Program-made: the position numbers and the translations under genes
Notes under the pieces: generated by a model
The model's input: the letters and a program-made list of their open reading frames with translations, nothing else
Databases searched by the model: none
Told to the model about the DNA's origin: nothing
Origin: Edaphochlamys debaryana
Lineage: Eukaryota > Chlorophyta > Chlorophyceae > Chlamydomonadales
Reading direction: 5' to 3'
DNA: 64,000 nt
NCBI GenBank assembly: GCA_016858145.1
Contig: JAEHOE010000032.1
Span: 124,001 to 188,000 of the forward strand
Shown: one piece after another, positions 1 to 11,875 of the stretch
Layout of the letters: every line of letters begins with the position of its first letter
Numbering within the stretch: the stretch's first letter is position 1

Positions 1-1864
1 TCGCTCTTTGACAGCGATCCGTCCTCCTCTCGTCCTCCCTGCTGGTGAGCAGCTATCGCGGCAGGCTGCACCGCCGCCGTCTGCAGCCGCAGGAACGCCT
101 CCACGCAGGTGGGGCACTGGGGGCGGGAGGCACTGGCCGCAATCCTAGCCATCGACCCCACGTCAAAGCCCCACTTGCCCTCTCCCCGCCTCTCGCACTT
201 GTTGCTGTGGACGTAGCCGGCGCGCCACTTGCCTTCCTGCGGTGATGGAGGGCAATGCAGCGGCAGGGAAGGGCGGCTTCAGCGCTCGTGGCATACGCAC
301 GGGCACGGACAGGGTGCGCGCTTCGGAGCCAGCAGGGCATCAAGTCATACATCTCCCTTCTACACGCCGTTAAACCTCCCTCCCTCAGCCCTCCTCTGCT
401 TGCGCACCTGCGGGTCGTGCCCCTCGCAGTACGAGTCCCCGCAGCGCTCGCAGATCCAGGTCACGCACAGCTCGCACAGGTAGCCCTCTCCGCCGGGCGC
501 CGGCACCATGTGGCCGTCCAGGCCCTCCGCGTCCAGGTAGGGCGGCACGCCGGCACGCACCATGCCGCAGCACATGCAGGCGGCCAGGCCCGTGTCCAGG
601 TGCGGCGCGGCCTGCTGCGGCTGGACGTAGAGCGTGCCGGCCCGGACGCGGGGTGCGCAGGTGGGGCAGTCGGGCGGGTGGCTGCGGTCGAGGGCGTGGG
701 GCGGGAAGGGGCCGCCGGGGGCCGCCCGGCAGCCGCCCGCGCACGCCAGCGTCGTCAGGGCCCACAGGCCGGGCTCCGCCGCCGACGTATCGCAGAGTGT
801 CTTTCCGCAGTTCTTGCAGCGTCCCGTGGCGCACCACTCGCACATGATGGTGCGACCGCCATCTGCCCGCTCCCCCGAGAAGACGTGGGCTGGGGCGCCC
901 GGAAGGTGGGCGGCCGTGTTGGCGTGCACCTCGCCGCAGCAGTCGCAGGTGACGAGCTCAACGCGCGGCGCAGCCGGCGCAAGCTCCAGGAAGAGCGGGC
1001 ACTCTTCCGTGGGGACGAAGGGGTCGTGGGGCACGTTCTCCAGGGGACCGTGACCGCGGCTGTTGGAGCAGACACGGGCCCGCGGCATCTTGGAGTGGCA
1101 GGCCCCGCAGACCGTGGCCCAGTCCTCGCCGCACACGCCGCCGTCCTCGATGTACTTTGTACAGCATGTACGGCAGGCCCACATTGCGTCATCGAAGATG
1201 GGCTCCTCACAGAAATCGCAGCTGCATGGGCGAAGAGGGGGGGGCGGAGGAGGGTGCTGCTGGTTAGCCGAACGATGCGCGGCACACACGGCATGGGTAA
1301 TTTTGTGAAGGCCCGCAAGTGCAGAGGCCCGAGAGTTGTGCACGACCCGCCCCACAGCCCCCTTGCTTACTGGCTCGTGGCCACCTGCATGAGGTACACC
1401 AGCGTCCCGACTTCGTAGAAGTCCAGGCTCCCATCGCCGTCGGCATCCACAAGGCCCCACAGATCCTGCCCGCGTTGCGCCTTGTCGGGGTCGTCGAGGA
1501 TGCGGTCCCTGTGTGGTCGACGGTAAAGGGGGGAAGCAGGGGGAAGAGGGGGTGGGGGAGTTATTAACGAGGACGTGGAGGCGGGGCGGTCGCAAGGCTA
1601 GGATGTGCAGAAGCTTTCAACAAGCAATTTGGGACAGGGCAGGAAGCTGCGCCCTCGCTGCCTTGCTCCGAAACGCTCGACGCGACGTCGCACTCACAGG
1701 AATTTCGCCAGCTCTTCGCGAGACCAGGTACCGTCGTTATCACTGTCTCCGGACTTGAAAATGTCTCTCATTTCTTGCTTGGACTCCGGGTCCAATTTGT
1801 TCCAGGCCTGCATGCTCGCCGCCCATGCCCGGCGCCTCTGGTCGGGCGACCAAACGCGAGGCAT
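1..1864 (-). CDS. EF-hand protein with Cys-rich zinc-binding modules (3' end outside window)
   Basis: Spliced model: exons 1698-1864, 1371-1508, 408-1221, then probably 1-236 continuing off the window. The ATG at 1864 opens a protein with two canonical EF-hand loops, DSDNDGTWSREE (residues 40-51) and DADGDGSLDFYE (77-88), so it should bind calcium. From residue 103 it is Cys-rich with many CxxC pairs (CDFC, CRTC, CGAC, CDCC, CEWC, CKNC, CPTC, CMCC, CELC, CERC). The first pairs resemble a ZZ-type zinc finger; the rest match no family I recognise. Exons 1-3 sum to 1119 nt (373 codons). If the third exon is not spliced at 407 the frame stops at 360; the CAG/GTGCGC donor and a phase-matched open exon (236 to 1) favour continuation. 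It could be a calcium-regulated scaffold or ubiquitin-related factor; function is unknown. Confidence 0.72.
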
Positions 1865-2849
1865 ATCGATAACTCTCGCTTAGAACGTAGGGAGACGAGC
1901 CCAATAAACACAAAATCGCAACTCGGGCTTCACGGAAAGGTTGAAGGTCGAAGCGGGCTTGGGGAGCAACGGAGCGCTGGTACTGAGCACGAGTAGAGTT
2001 TGTTACTGCGAAATTATGGTCGGGCCAGGGGCAACAAGGCCAATATGTGGGGGCTTCGAGCTAGGATGCGATGGTTACAGCAGGAACCGCCTCCGAGCAC
2101 CAGCTGAGAGGGGTTAAGCGTAAAGCGCCACCTACCGGGTATGGCCCTCCCATACCAGCACCACCCTATCAACAGCCAACTGTAGGTCGTTGAACCACTG
2201 CTAGGGGGTCGCCGAGGGGAAGACCCCTCAAAACTTCTATTCTGGCGCTTGGCCTACCAAGCGCAATTGTCTGGAAAGCGGTCTGGGCCCGCGAGGGGCC
2301 GGTGTTCTGTGAAGGGCCAAGGCACATCCAGGCACGTCGAGAGCAGCCCCAAACCCACACCACCCGGCACAGCGTCACCACATCCCACCAAAATGCCCCT
2401 AGCGTCGCACGGGCAAACAGAGGGCCACCAAGACCTCCAGCAGAGCACCACTCGCAGCATGTATGACATCGAGCACAATATCACACCTTTCCGCAAAGCC
2501 GTTCGTCCGGACAGCCCCGCAGATGCCGCACCATGCTAGCTCTGCGTGCGAATGGTTGGGGCTTCTATGCGGCGGCACGAGGGCTGCCGATCGTGGCCTG
2601 ACGCGGCACAAGGCCCGCCTACCAGCCAACTTAGCTGACACCCTATGGCTCAGACGAGCGTAATAGTGCAACCACGACCGGACGTGCGAGGAGACATAGT
2701 ACGCCGCCTTTGAGCTTGAGTCCCAGAGCTCGCCCTTACATGCAGTCTCTCCGCTAGCCGTCCACAGCATCCAGCAAGCGAAAATGCAGCTCATCTGGCC
2801 AAAGAAGGTGTCAGTCCGCGGTCGCTCATCGATGCGTGCTATGTTCTGG

Positions 2850-2877
2850 CTGCGGCCCCGCCTCGGCGGGGCCGCAG
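2850..2877. repeat. Perfect 13-bp inverted repeat (hairpin) in intergenic DNA
   Basis: CTGCGGCCCCGCC (2850-2862) is followed by a 2-nt spacer and its exact reverse complement (2865-2877). A second stem, CATGGGCC/GGCCCATG, lies near 3119-3138, and a perfect 16-bp palindrome built on GGCCTGGG/CCCAGGCC lies near 2979-2994. Clustered foldback sequences of this kind suggest a MITE-like element or a strong structured site. No transposase or target duplication was found. Confidence 0.6.
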
Positions 2878-2881
2878 TTAC

Positions 2882-2919
2882 GTTCTATGTGTTCTGTGTG
2901 TTCTATGTGTTCTACGTAC
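2882..2919. repeat. Short tandem repeat, GTTCTATGT-type units
   Basis: About four degenerate 10-bp units (GTTCTATGTG, GTTCTGTGTG, GTTCTATGTG, GTTCTACGTA) directly follow the hairpin at 2850-2877. The AT-leaning unit stands out against the GC-rich background. Confidence 0.6.
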
Positions 2920-3904
2920 AGGAGCTAGGGCCCACCGCGGGCCCACCGGGCACCTCCGGGCACGAACGGGCGCCCGGGGGCCTGGGCCCAGGCCCAGACA
3001 CTCGCAGCTGCATAACCCGCCCATGGGCTTATATATGTTGCCGGCTGGTTGGCACTGCTGGCAGCTGGCCTACGAGGCAGCGCACAGTCGTCCGAGGGGC
3101 CGCCAGACCGCCACCCAGCATGGGCCTGAGGGCCCATGTTGCAAAGCAGCGCCGGGTTAGGTCCAGCTTTGGCTCGCCCCCGACTTAGCAGCTGAAGACT
3201 GACATATACCGTCCGAGTACCACGAGCCGCCGCCACTAAACCTGGGCTGCAGAGAGAGGGGTCGCTTTCTCCATGAGTCTACAGCCACTCCGCCACCTGA
3301 CCGAGTGGACCCTGCACGCTGTGGCCCCACCTCATCGGGAGAACTCTTTCATCCTCTCTACGTCCTCCCTCCACAGCTCTCTCCCCGCCACCTCGATTCT
3401 ACATCTGCTTAGCTCCCCTGCGCCGTCAGGGCCTCAGCGCGCGCGTACCTGGCAGCCGGCACCCTCCAACATGACGCTTCAGGAGCGTGGGGTCTGGGTC
3501 AACGCACGTAACATTTGCATGTCTAAGCCGGTCGCAAACACGTGCATGGACTCTCCCTCGAATGCCCCCAAGGTGCAGACTGCATATCTACAAGTAACCC
3601 TTGCAGCCATTTGGCTGGGGGTGGCACTCAGCCATGTCTCACAGCAGACATAACTCTATCAAGTTGCAGCCAACTTAATTAGGTTGGACATAAAAGAAGA
3701 CGTGTCTATGAGCTTACAACTACTTGTCTGAGCTGTACCTGACTAGCCATTCTGGCAAAATGCACACACACGCAAGTTCATGCCAAGCTCCGCCAAGAGA
3801 CATAGTCCTAGCGCCACTGTGCCAGCGCCTGAACACCCCTCGAGCGGTCACCAACAACATCCAAACCCTGGTTCCCAATACGCGAACCCTGGAAGCAAGG
3901 GCCT

Positions 3905-6900
3905 TCACTTTATCTTGACGTCGTCGTGCAGGGTGTAGGTGATGCCCACAGCGGTCAGGATCTGGGGACGTGGGTCGGGCGGCGGAGAACAAGGAGGGGA
4001 GCTCAGCCGGTCCCTAGCCAGGTAGAGCCCTCCTCAACCCATGACCATTATCAAGGGTGACGGCGCGATGCCGGGCGTGGGGTCAGCAGCTTTGTTTCCC
4101 AGAGCCCCAAGCCAAGAGAGGGGCCCCATCCTCCCAGCACGTCACCCGCAGAACCCATCGCCCTCACTGACACGCCCCACCCAGCCACCCCCCCACCCCC
4201 CCACCTTGAGCCACAGGATGAGCAGCGGCGTGAGGAAGAGCGTGCCCGCAATATTAGTCACCGTGACGAGCTCCACGCCCCTGCCGTACTGTACGGCGAG
4301 GACGAAGCTGGCGGCGGCGGCGGGGCAGAGCGTGAGCAGCGTGAGCGCCGCCGTGTGCTGGTCGTCCAGTCCCACCAGCAGGCAGCAGGCGATCATGAGG
4401 AAGGGCAGCGCCAGGACCTTGATGAGGAGCAGCACCACCATCTTGGGGGGGAGGGGGGTGGATGGGGGGAGGGGAAGAGGGAGGTGGAGAGGTGATGAAG
4501 GAGGGGAAGAGGGAGGGAGGGAGAGGGGATTTGGGAAAGAGGTAGGACGGGGTGAAGAGGTGGGGGTGCAGTGTTGACGGTCGGAAGGGGCAGTGGTGTA
4601 GCGTTGCACGCTGCGCGCTTTGCCTCAGCCTCTCAAGACCCCCGCCCTGACCCCCGCCCCCCGCACCTTGACCAGCTCTCCCTTGGGCACCAGCTTCTTG
4701 CCGTACATCTGCACACGGCAGGCAGCAGGCGGCGGCACGGTTGAGGCCGCTTCGTCATCCAATCTGGTACGACCGCCGAGCCCCCCCCCCAAAGACCGCT
4801 CACCCATGCTCCGTTGGCGAAGATGGAGAGGGGCACCACCAGGCCGTTGACCCATGCCAGGCAGCCCTGGGGGGGTGGGGGGGCACGGGGGCAGTGCAGG
4901 CAGAATCTCACGCTCCTGCGTGTTGCTCTGGCAACTCCCTCCCCGCCCCCTCCACTCCTTCCGCCGCCGCCCGTCAGCAGGTTTCGCACCAGCACCCCTC
5001 CCCGTTCCCCCCCCCCGCCCCCGTCCGCACCTGCACCCAGCCCACTTCGGGGCGGTAGTCGGCCGAGGCGGGGTCCAGGAAGGCGCGCAGCCCCGACACG
5101 GACACCAGCATGGCCACAAACATGGTCCAGATCATGGGGTTCTGGGGGGGGGAGGGGTTTGCAGGGCGGGGGTGGAGGTACGGGTGCGGGTTGAGGTGCG
5201 GGGGCACGGACACGCCACGACAGCAGCAACAAAAGAGCATCTGACAGAGCGCTTGCCCGGCTGATTCGCAGGCAGACCCCAGTCCCCGCAGCCGCGCACA
5301 GACAGCCTCACGGCGCCAGCCGCCGCCGCCCCACCCCTCTTCCACCCCCACATCCCATCCTCCCCCAACCGCTCCCACCTTGGCCAGGATGGTGAGGATG
5401 TGCCACAGCTGCGGGTGGCCGCTCACGAAGGCGCGCGCCGCCCCCGCCACGCCCCCGTGCCGCCGCACCGCCTCCGCCGTGGCGGCCCGCACCAGCGCCC
5501 GGTCCGCGGCGGCGGCGTCCCCCAGGGACCCGGCCGAGGGCGCCGACAGCAGCCCACCGATGCCCAGGCTCAGGCCCTCGGCCGCCGAGGTGCGGCGCGT
5601 GAGGGGCGCGGAGGGAGGGCCCTGCGGATGTTGGGGGGGGTGGAGCGGCGGGTGTCCGGGTCAGGTGATTGCTTCTCTCCCGCCTCCCCACACAGGCCCT
5701 TCACCCTCCACGCAGTCCATGGCCCCACCTTGCTGGCCCCGTCGAAGCCTATGCCCCGTGCACACGGCTACCGTGTCACTACCCCATCCCTCCCCACTAG
5801 GCCCCGCACTCCACCAGGGCCCCCCCCTCAACCCCCCCACCTTGCTGGGCCCGTCGAAGCCCATGCCCGAGGCCAGCAGCCGCATCAGCTCCCGCTCGTC
5901 CGCGTCGCGCTCCGCACGCGCCTCACGGCCGACCCGGAAGCGGCTGCCGCCGGGCCCACGCGGGCCCGCGGAGGAGTACGGGCCCGCCGACGCCGGCCCG
6001 GACCCCGGGCCCAGCCCGGGCCCAGCGGACGCGGGCCCCGCGGGCCTCAGTGGGCCTCCCGCCTCCGACCGCGGCGCTGGCGGCAGCGCTGTGCCGACGG
6101 AGCGGGCCCGGCCCGCCGCCGCGATGGCGAGGGCCGGGGCGGCGGAGGCGGCCCGGGCCATGCCGGGCCCCGTGGCCGCCCCTGTGATGGTGGCACTAGA
6201 GCGGAGGGCCGTGGAGGCAGCTGCCTCCAGCTCCGCTCGGTCCAGGGCCCCGCGGCCGAAGCTGAAGAGCTGCTCGGACACAGCCGGCGGCGCGGTGCCG
6301 GCGACGGCGGGTGTGTGGAAGGGGCTGGCGGAGGCGGCAGCGGCGGCGGTGGTTGTGGCGGCGGGGGAGGAACTGTCGGCGGAGGAGTCGGGCCCAAGCG
6401 GGCCCGAGTGGCGGGCCCGGCGGCCGAAGAGGAAGGCGGCGGCGCTCTCGGGGTTCATCTGGGCAAAGGTGGGGCAGGCGTGGAAGGACGAACCCGGCTG
6501 CTGAGTCAGAGGGGCTGGTGGGGGCGGCGGCGAAGGCGGCTGTGTAGCCGCGGATGAGGGGTGGCCGAAGGTGGGGCACACGTTGAGGCCAGCGGGAGGC
6601 GAAGCGGGCTGGGCGGTCGGCGGCCGGCCGAAGGTGGGGCTGACGTCCAAGCCCGCCGGCTGCGCATTCGGCGCCTGCGCTTGAGGAGGCCTGGCGGAGG
6701 CGGGGGCGGGGGCCGGGGAGCTGGCGGCGGCGGGCACCCCTACTGCAAAGCTGGGCGCAAAGCCCGCCGCCGGGGGCAGTTGCTCCAGGGACCCGGGCGC
6801 GGGGAGGGAGTTGAGAGACTCGAGCGAGGCCAGGCCGATGGGCGTGCCAGCGCCGCCGCCGGGGGTGGCGGCGCCGCCGAGCGTGGCGGCGGCGGCGGCG

Positions 6901-9900
6901 GCGGGCCCCGCACGCGGCCGGTGCGGCGCAGGCGACGGCAGCGGCGCCATGGCGGCGGCGGCGAAAGGCGACGCCGTCGCGGCGGCGGCCGACATGAAGC
7001 CAATGCGGGAGACGCGAGCCAGGGAGTCCCGCGGCGGCGACGTGCCGGCGGCGGCGGCGGCGGCGGCGGCGGCAGCGATGGGGCCGAGCGGCTGTGGCGG
7101 CGACCCGGCAGCAACTGCCGCCGCCGCCGCCGACGGCGCCGCCGGGATGTTGATGGGGGTGGTGCCGGTGGCTGCCAGCAGGGCCCGCCGCACCGCGGGG
7201 TCGCCGCTGGCGGCGGCGGCGGTGGCGGCGGCGGCGGCGGCTGTGTAGGTGCGGGAGACGCGCGCGAGCTGGTCGGCGGTGCCCCCGGAGATGGCGTGGG
7301 TGAGGGCGAACTCCAGATCCTGGGAGAAGGGTAGACACGGCCGGGGGTTCAGGGCATGGTGTCGAGTCAGCCAGAGCTCAGAGCTCCGACCACGAATGCA
7401 TCCCCCGAGCCTTCACCTCGTCACTATACGCAAGCTGCCCCCGGCGCCCCCGAGCCTCAGCCCCGTACCCCGCCGACCCCCACCTTGTTGCTCAGCGGCT
7501 GGGGCTCCATGAGGTACCGCCGGGGGCTGGGCGGGGGCTGCGCGTGCGGAGCCCCGCCACCAGCGCCGCCGCCGCCGCCGTAGCCGCCGCCAGCGGGGCC
7601 GCCGCCCTCCCCCATGTCAGACATGGCGGCCAGCCTGTCCAGAACCGACGCCAGGACCGACCCGGCGCGGCTGGCGCCGCCAGTGGTGGGCCCGCCGGCG
7701 CCGGGCGTGTGCGTGCCGGTGCCAGGCACGCGGCGGCGGGCGGGCGGCGGGCGGGTGGAGGCGGCGCGCGAGGGCGGCTGCGTGGGCGCGGCGGAGGGCG
7801 CGGGGCGGACGGCGGCGCTGCTGGGCCCTAGCAGCGCTGCCGCCAGCGGTGCCGCGGGTTGGGGCGGGGAGTTGGCTAGGGAGCCCCAGGGGGGCGCGAG
7901 GGCGCCCTCGGGGGAGGCGGGCCCAGGCCAGCTGCCCGGTGCGTCGGCACCGGCGGCGAAGGGCGAGGCGAGGGGGGCCCGGGCGGGGATGGGGGTGGGC
8001 TCGGCGGCGTGCGCGTGGCCCATCACTGCGGCGTGGGTGGGGGGCTGGTAGGTGCCGTGGGGGAGGGCCTCGCGGGGCCCCGGGGGGCCCGACGTGGGCC
8101 CGGGCCCCAGGGACGGCTGGCGGGAGGGGTGCGGCGAGGGGCGGGGGGAGGGGCGGGGGGAGGGCCTGGGCGATGCGCGCGGCGCCGGCGGCAGCGGCAG
8201 CCACAGCGGCGGCTCGGCCCGCGGCGGCCCTGCCGCCGCCGCCGTCGACGGCAGCAGCGGCGGCTTGTCGCTGGCGGCGCTGGCGGCGCCGTCGCCGCTG
8301 GGCCGCATGCCCCTGCGGCTGGCCTCCTCGTCGCTGGTCCACCAGCTGCCCCTGGGGGGGACACAGGCGGGGTTTGGTTTAGGGTTGAGGAGTGCGCACA
8401 GATGGGCACCGCAATGATGCCATCCAAGTCCAGCGAAGCGGTCAGGCCCCGGCACAAGAGGGGACATACGGGGAGAGACATGGGGGGCACAGTGCTGATG
8501 CCGTAAAAGCTAGCTAGCAACGCTGTCGGCATCGGACCCCGGCCCCAGCAGCGGCACGTAAGGTTCATTCTGTACCCCGTGTCGTCCCTACGGCAGCGCT
8601 ACCCTCCTTCATCCGTCCACTGCTGCATACTACTTGCTATGACTACAGCCATCTCACCTGTCCTCCTGAGGGAAGGGAAAGGCTCCGCTGGCGTAGTCCC
8701 GCCCGCCGCCCCGGGCCCCGTCGCTGCTCAGTCGCCCGCCGCCGCCACCGCCCGCCTGAGGGGCCGCGGCGCCGGCGTCGCCGCCCGCAGGCCCCGCCGC
8801 CGGGGGCACCCCGCTGGGCGCCCCCCGCATCGTGGGGGTGGGGGTCACAGACCGCCCCCCGGAGCCGCTGCCGCCACCGGGGCCCTCTCCTGCCGCCACG
8901 GCAGCGGCGCTCGCCCCCGCCAGGCCCATCAGGCGGTGCGGCAGGGGCTGCGGACGGAGCTGGAGCTGGGCGGCCCGGGCCCCGCCGGGCCCGCTGGTGG
9001 CGGCGCCGCCAGCGGCCACGTCGCCGGGGCCTGCGGGCGGCGGCGCGGTGGGGTAGAGGGACAGCTCGAGTCCCTCGGCCGCCGCCGCCACGTCAGCGGC
9101 CGCCGCCGGCGGCGCCACGACGGGAATGCCCTCCGCCGGCGGCGGCGGCGGCAGCGGCAGCAGGCCCTGGAGCCCCCGCCCGCCCGCCCCCCCGCCGTGC
9201 GCCGACCCAGATGGCGGCCCGGGCGTCACTCCGTACCGCCAGCCGGCGGCGCCCGCCGCCAGGCCGCCGCCGTCGCTCTTGCGGCCGCCGGCCTCCAGCA
9301 GCGCCGCCGCCATGTCTTCGCCGCCGCCTCCCGCCGCGTCCTCCTCCTCCGCCGCCTGCGCCGCCGCCATCTCGATGTCCAGCTCGGCGGCGGCGGCGGC
9401 GGCGTCGAGGTGCTGCTGCACCGCCCACTTCTCCCACTCGAAGGCGGTGAGGGAGAAGGGGAAGATGGTCAGGAAGAAGCCCATGGCCTGGTGGCGCGGA
9501 GGAAGGGGGGTGGGGGAGGGGGGGTCGAAATCCGCATCCGCGAATGGGGACGAAGTGGGGGGGCGTAAGGGGGTCGGGCGAGCAGGGCGGAGGACTCCAA
9601 GCCTGCCCCGGTGGGCAAGGGCCCCTGCTACCCGCGCCTGCGGACCTGTACCGGGCCGCCGAGCCCTCCGCTTCCTCCTCTCACCCCCTCCAAGCACCCC
9701 TCACACCCCCAAACCCCCCAACCTCCCCCCCACCAGCCCCCCCCCCACCACCCCACCATGAGCAGCGACAGGGGCCCCCAGGCGGTGCCCAGAGTGGCGT
9801 TGAGCGCCAGCAGCCCCACGATGCCGTAGTTGTCCATCAGCAGCACCTGGGGGAGGAGGGGTTGGGTGAAGGTCGGGGAGGTGGGATGATAAGGGTCCGT

Positions 9901-11119
9901 GTAGGGGGCGAGGACGGCCCAGGATGCGTGCCTTGCCGTGTGTCATCAAGTCAGCTCATGCCCCGTCCCTCCGCCAGCCCCTCCCCCCCTCCCCCCACAC
10001 CATGTTGACCACGGCCGCCTCCCCCGCGTCGCCCCCGCATAGCCGCCAGGAGTAGAGCACGATGGAGATCTGCGGCGTCAGGGAGGGCAGGCAGGCAGGC
10101 AGGGAGGGGGGGGGTGAGCGTTGCAGCGCCGCATACCAGCAGGAAGTGCAAGCCGCACCATCCTCCCACCAGCCTCCCATCATCCGCCCGGCTGCAAGCC
10201 CTCCAGCCCGTGTCACTCGCCTGCGTGAGGGTGACCCACAGCAGGAAGGCCGCAAACGACCTGCGGCAGGGGGGGGGGATGCCAGCAGACAGCAGGCAAC
10301 AAGCGTCAGGTCCAGGGAGCGCCCCCCACAGCTCCCTGCCCGGCCTGCCCCAGCCCCTTCGATACAGCCCCCTCCCCCTCCCCCCCTCCCCCCCACCTCC
10401 ACGCCTCCGCGTCCTGCAGGTCCAGCTTGATGCCCATGAGGTAGAGGTTGAAGCAGGGCAGCGCCAGCCTGGGGTAGAGAACAGGATTGGATGGGTGTCG
10501 TCCGGTTGAGGCCGTGCTCCGAAACCAGTGCCGCCCGCGCGCCCGACCCACATCACGTGCTCTGCCCTTGGGTGTCCGACCACAACACACTCTACACAGG
10601 AGCCCCTGGTCAGTTGACCGTGCACGTGACCCTCACCAGTTCCTTTTCACCCCAACATCAGGTCCTGGCACTGCTGTCCCATGATCCGTGCGCCAATCCA
10701 CACCCTCCCGCGCTCGCCCCCCCCCCGCCCCTCACCAGAGCACCAGCATGTTGGACTGCGGCAGGAACTTGGCCTGCTCCAGCACGCGGAAGCGCGCGAA
10801 GCACCACCCAATGGCCATGAGCAGCAGCACCTGGATGCCTGCGGACCGGGGGCGGGGGGAGGAGGGGTGTGTGTGGAGGGAGGGGCGCCGTGACGTGAGA
10901 CGGGAAGGCGAGCGGTCGTGGCGGCCGGGGTTTCCTGGCGGCCCTGGCTGCTGCCAGGGCTCCCCACGGCGGCGCCAGGCGGCTCAGCGCGCGGGGCCCT
11001 TCGCCGAACGCTTGCAGGTGGACCAGAATCGCTTCCGGGCTGGAACTGCGGTCAGGAGAGGCCGATGGCGGTCGCATCACGGACTTACCGACATTGAGCA
11101 CCGCCTGATAGATCCACAT
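3905..11119 (-). CDS. Auxin efflux carrier / Mem_trans family transporter with giant central loop
   Basis: Fifteen exons: 11089-11119, 10736-10838, 10397-10468, 10221-10260, 10001-10069, 9757-9846, 8658-9487, 7484-8351, 5841-7319, 5379-5621, 5031-5141, 4804-4866, 4667-4708, 4205-4441, 3905-3961. They sum to 4335 nt, an uninterrupted 1444-residue protein. The N-terminal ~160 residues are hydrophobic (GIQVLLLMAIGW, NLYLMGIKLDLQD, FAAFLLWVTLTQ). The C-terminal ~170 residues carry NPMIWTMFVAML, GCLAWVNGLVVPL, VVLLLIKVLALP and an LCPAAAASFVLAVQY segment. The split layout of membrane bundles around a loop is that of the AEC/PIN-like family (PF03547). The loop (roughly residues 165-1195) is Ala/Gly/Pro low-complexity and about ten times longer than in plant PINs. 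Intron 4 uses a GC donor (CAG/GCGAGT). Substrate is unknown; auxin transport cannot be assumed in an alga. Confidence 0.78.
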
Positions 11120-11875
11120 TGCCGCCCCAGGCCTTCAGGCGTCCTCCTTGGTGCCGTCAGGCGTCAAGTCGCCGCCACGCGCCTCACGTTCCGCAGTTCC
11201 GCCGAGTGGCGCAACATGCGATTGCGCTTTTGCGAAACCCCAAAGCGTGTCCGTTGAACCTGCGCTATGTTCCTGTGAAGAACTATGATACTCGAATTCA
11301 TCCACAGTTGCCGGGCAGCCTTACAGCGCTTCGCCGCTTCCGGCCCGAAAGCCCTCAATCGCCCCGGCATGGCATCGAAAGCAGAGGCCCAAGCCACAAC
11401 CCCTCGCTCGCACCACAGCAAACAGCCCGAATCAGCGTGTTGCATTACGCGTCTCGAGGTCATCAGGGGGAGTACGTAATAGGGCGCGGGGTTCGAAAGG
11501 ATGCTTACTTCCCCGCGCGGTTGTCCTCCTGCCTGTCGGGAATCCGCTGGCGCCAAGCCCTCGTGTTCACGCGCAGTCGGAGGTCACTACGGCGGGAGCC
11601 CAGGGTTTGGCACGCACACGCCCGACACGCACTGCTCCCCCTCCTCATGGTCCCTCGCTCTCCCGTCCCTGTATGCTCCCTAGCATGCCATGCGCTGCTG
11701 TATCCTTGCGACGTCTGTCTGCACATGCGCACGCCGCTCAGCGGCTCAGGCCACGCATGGAAGACAGTTAAGATCGTCCATGCCGTACGTGCGGGGGTCG
11801 TTGACTTGAAGTTTGGAGGGCCCTCAGTCGGTCCCTGTAGCTACGCGTGCACGTGAAGGCATCTTCGCTCCGTGC
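11120..11875. promoter_or_regulatory. Divergent intergenic region between transporter and GGT genes
   Basis: These 756 bases separate the start codons of two outward-facing genes, so both promoters must lie here. It contains no open frame with family similarity. No TATA box or other individual element could be assigned with confidence. Confidence 0.45.

Larger units (their letters stand above)
1865..3904. other. Intergenic region without a convincing gene
   Basis: Only short, uncoordinated open frames occur here and none has splice-linked neighbours or a recognisable domain. The left end must hold the promoter of the EF-hand gene and the right end the 3' UTR of the transporter gene. The stretch 2850-3140 is rich in GC palindromes and short tandem repeats (annotated separately) and could be a small non-autonomous element. 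Confidence 0.5.

Noticed and set aside
255..1418. Long plus-strand open frame over the EF-hand gene
   Set aside because: It is antisense to well-supported exons with EF-hand and zinc motifs, has no domain of its own, and GC-rich algal exons often leave the opposite strand open.
5661..7193. Loop exon of the transporter considered as an independent gene
   Set aside because: Exon phases at both ends join the flanking membrane exons exactly, and it lacks its own start context.
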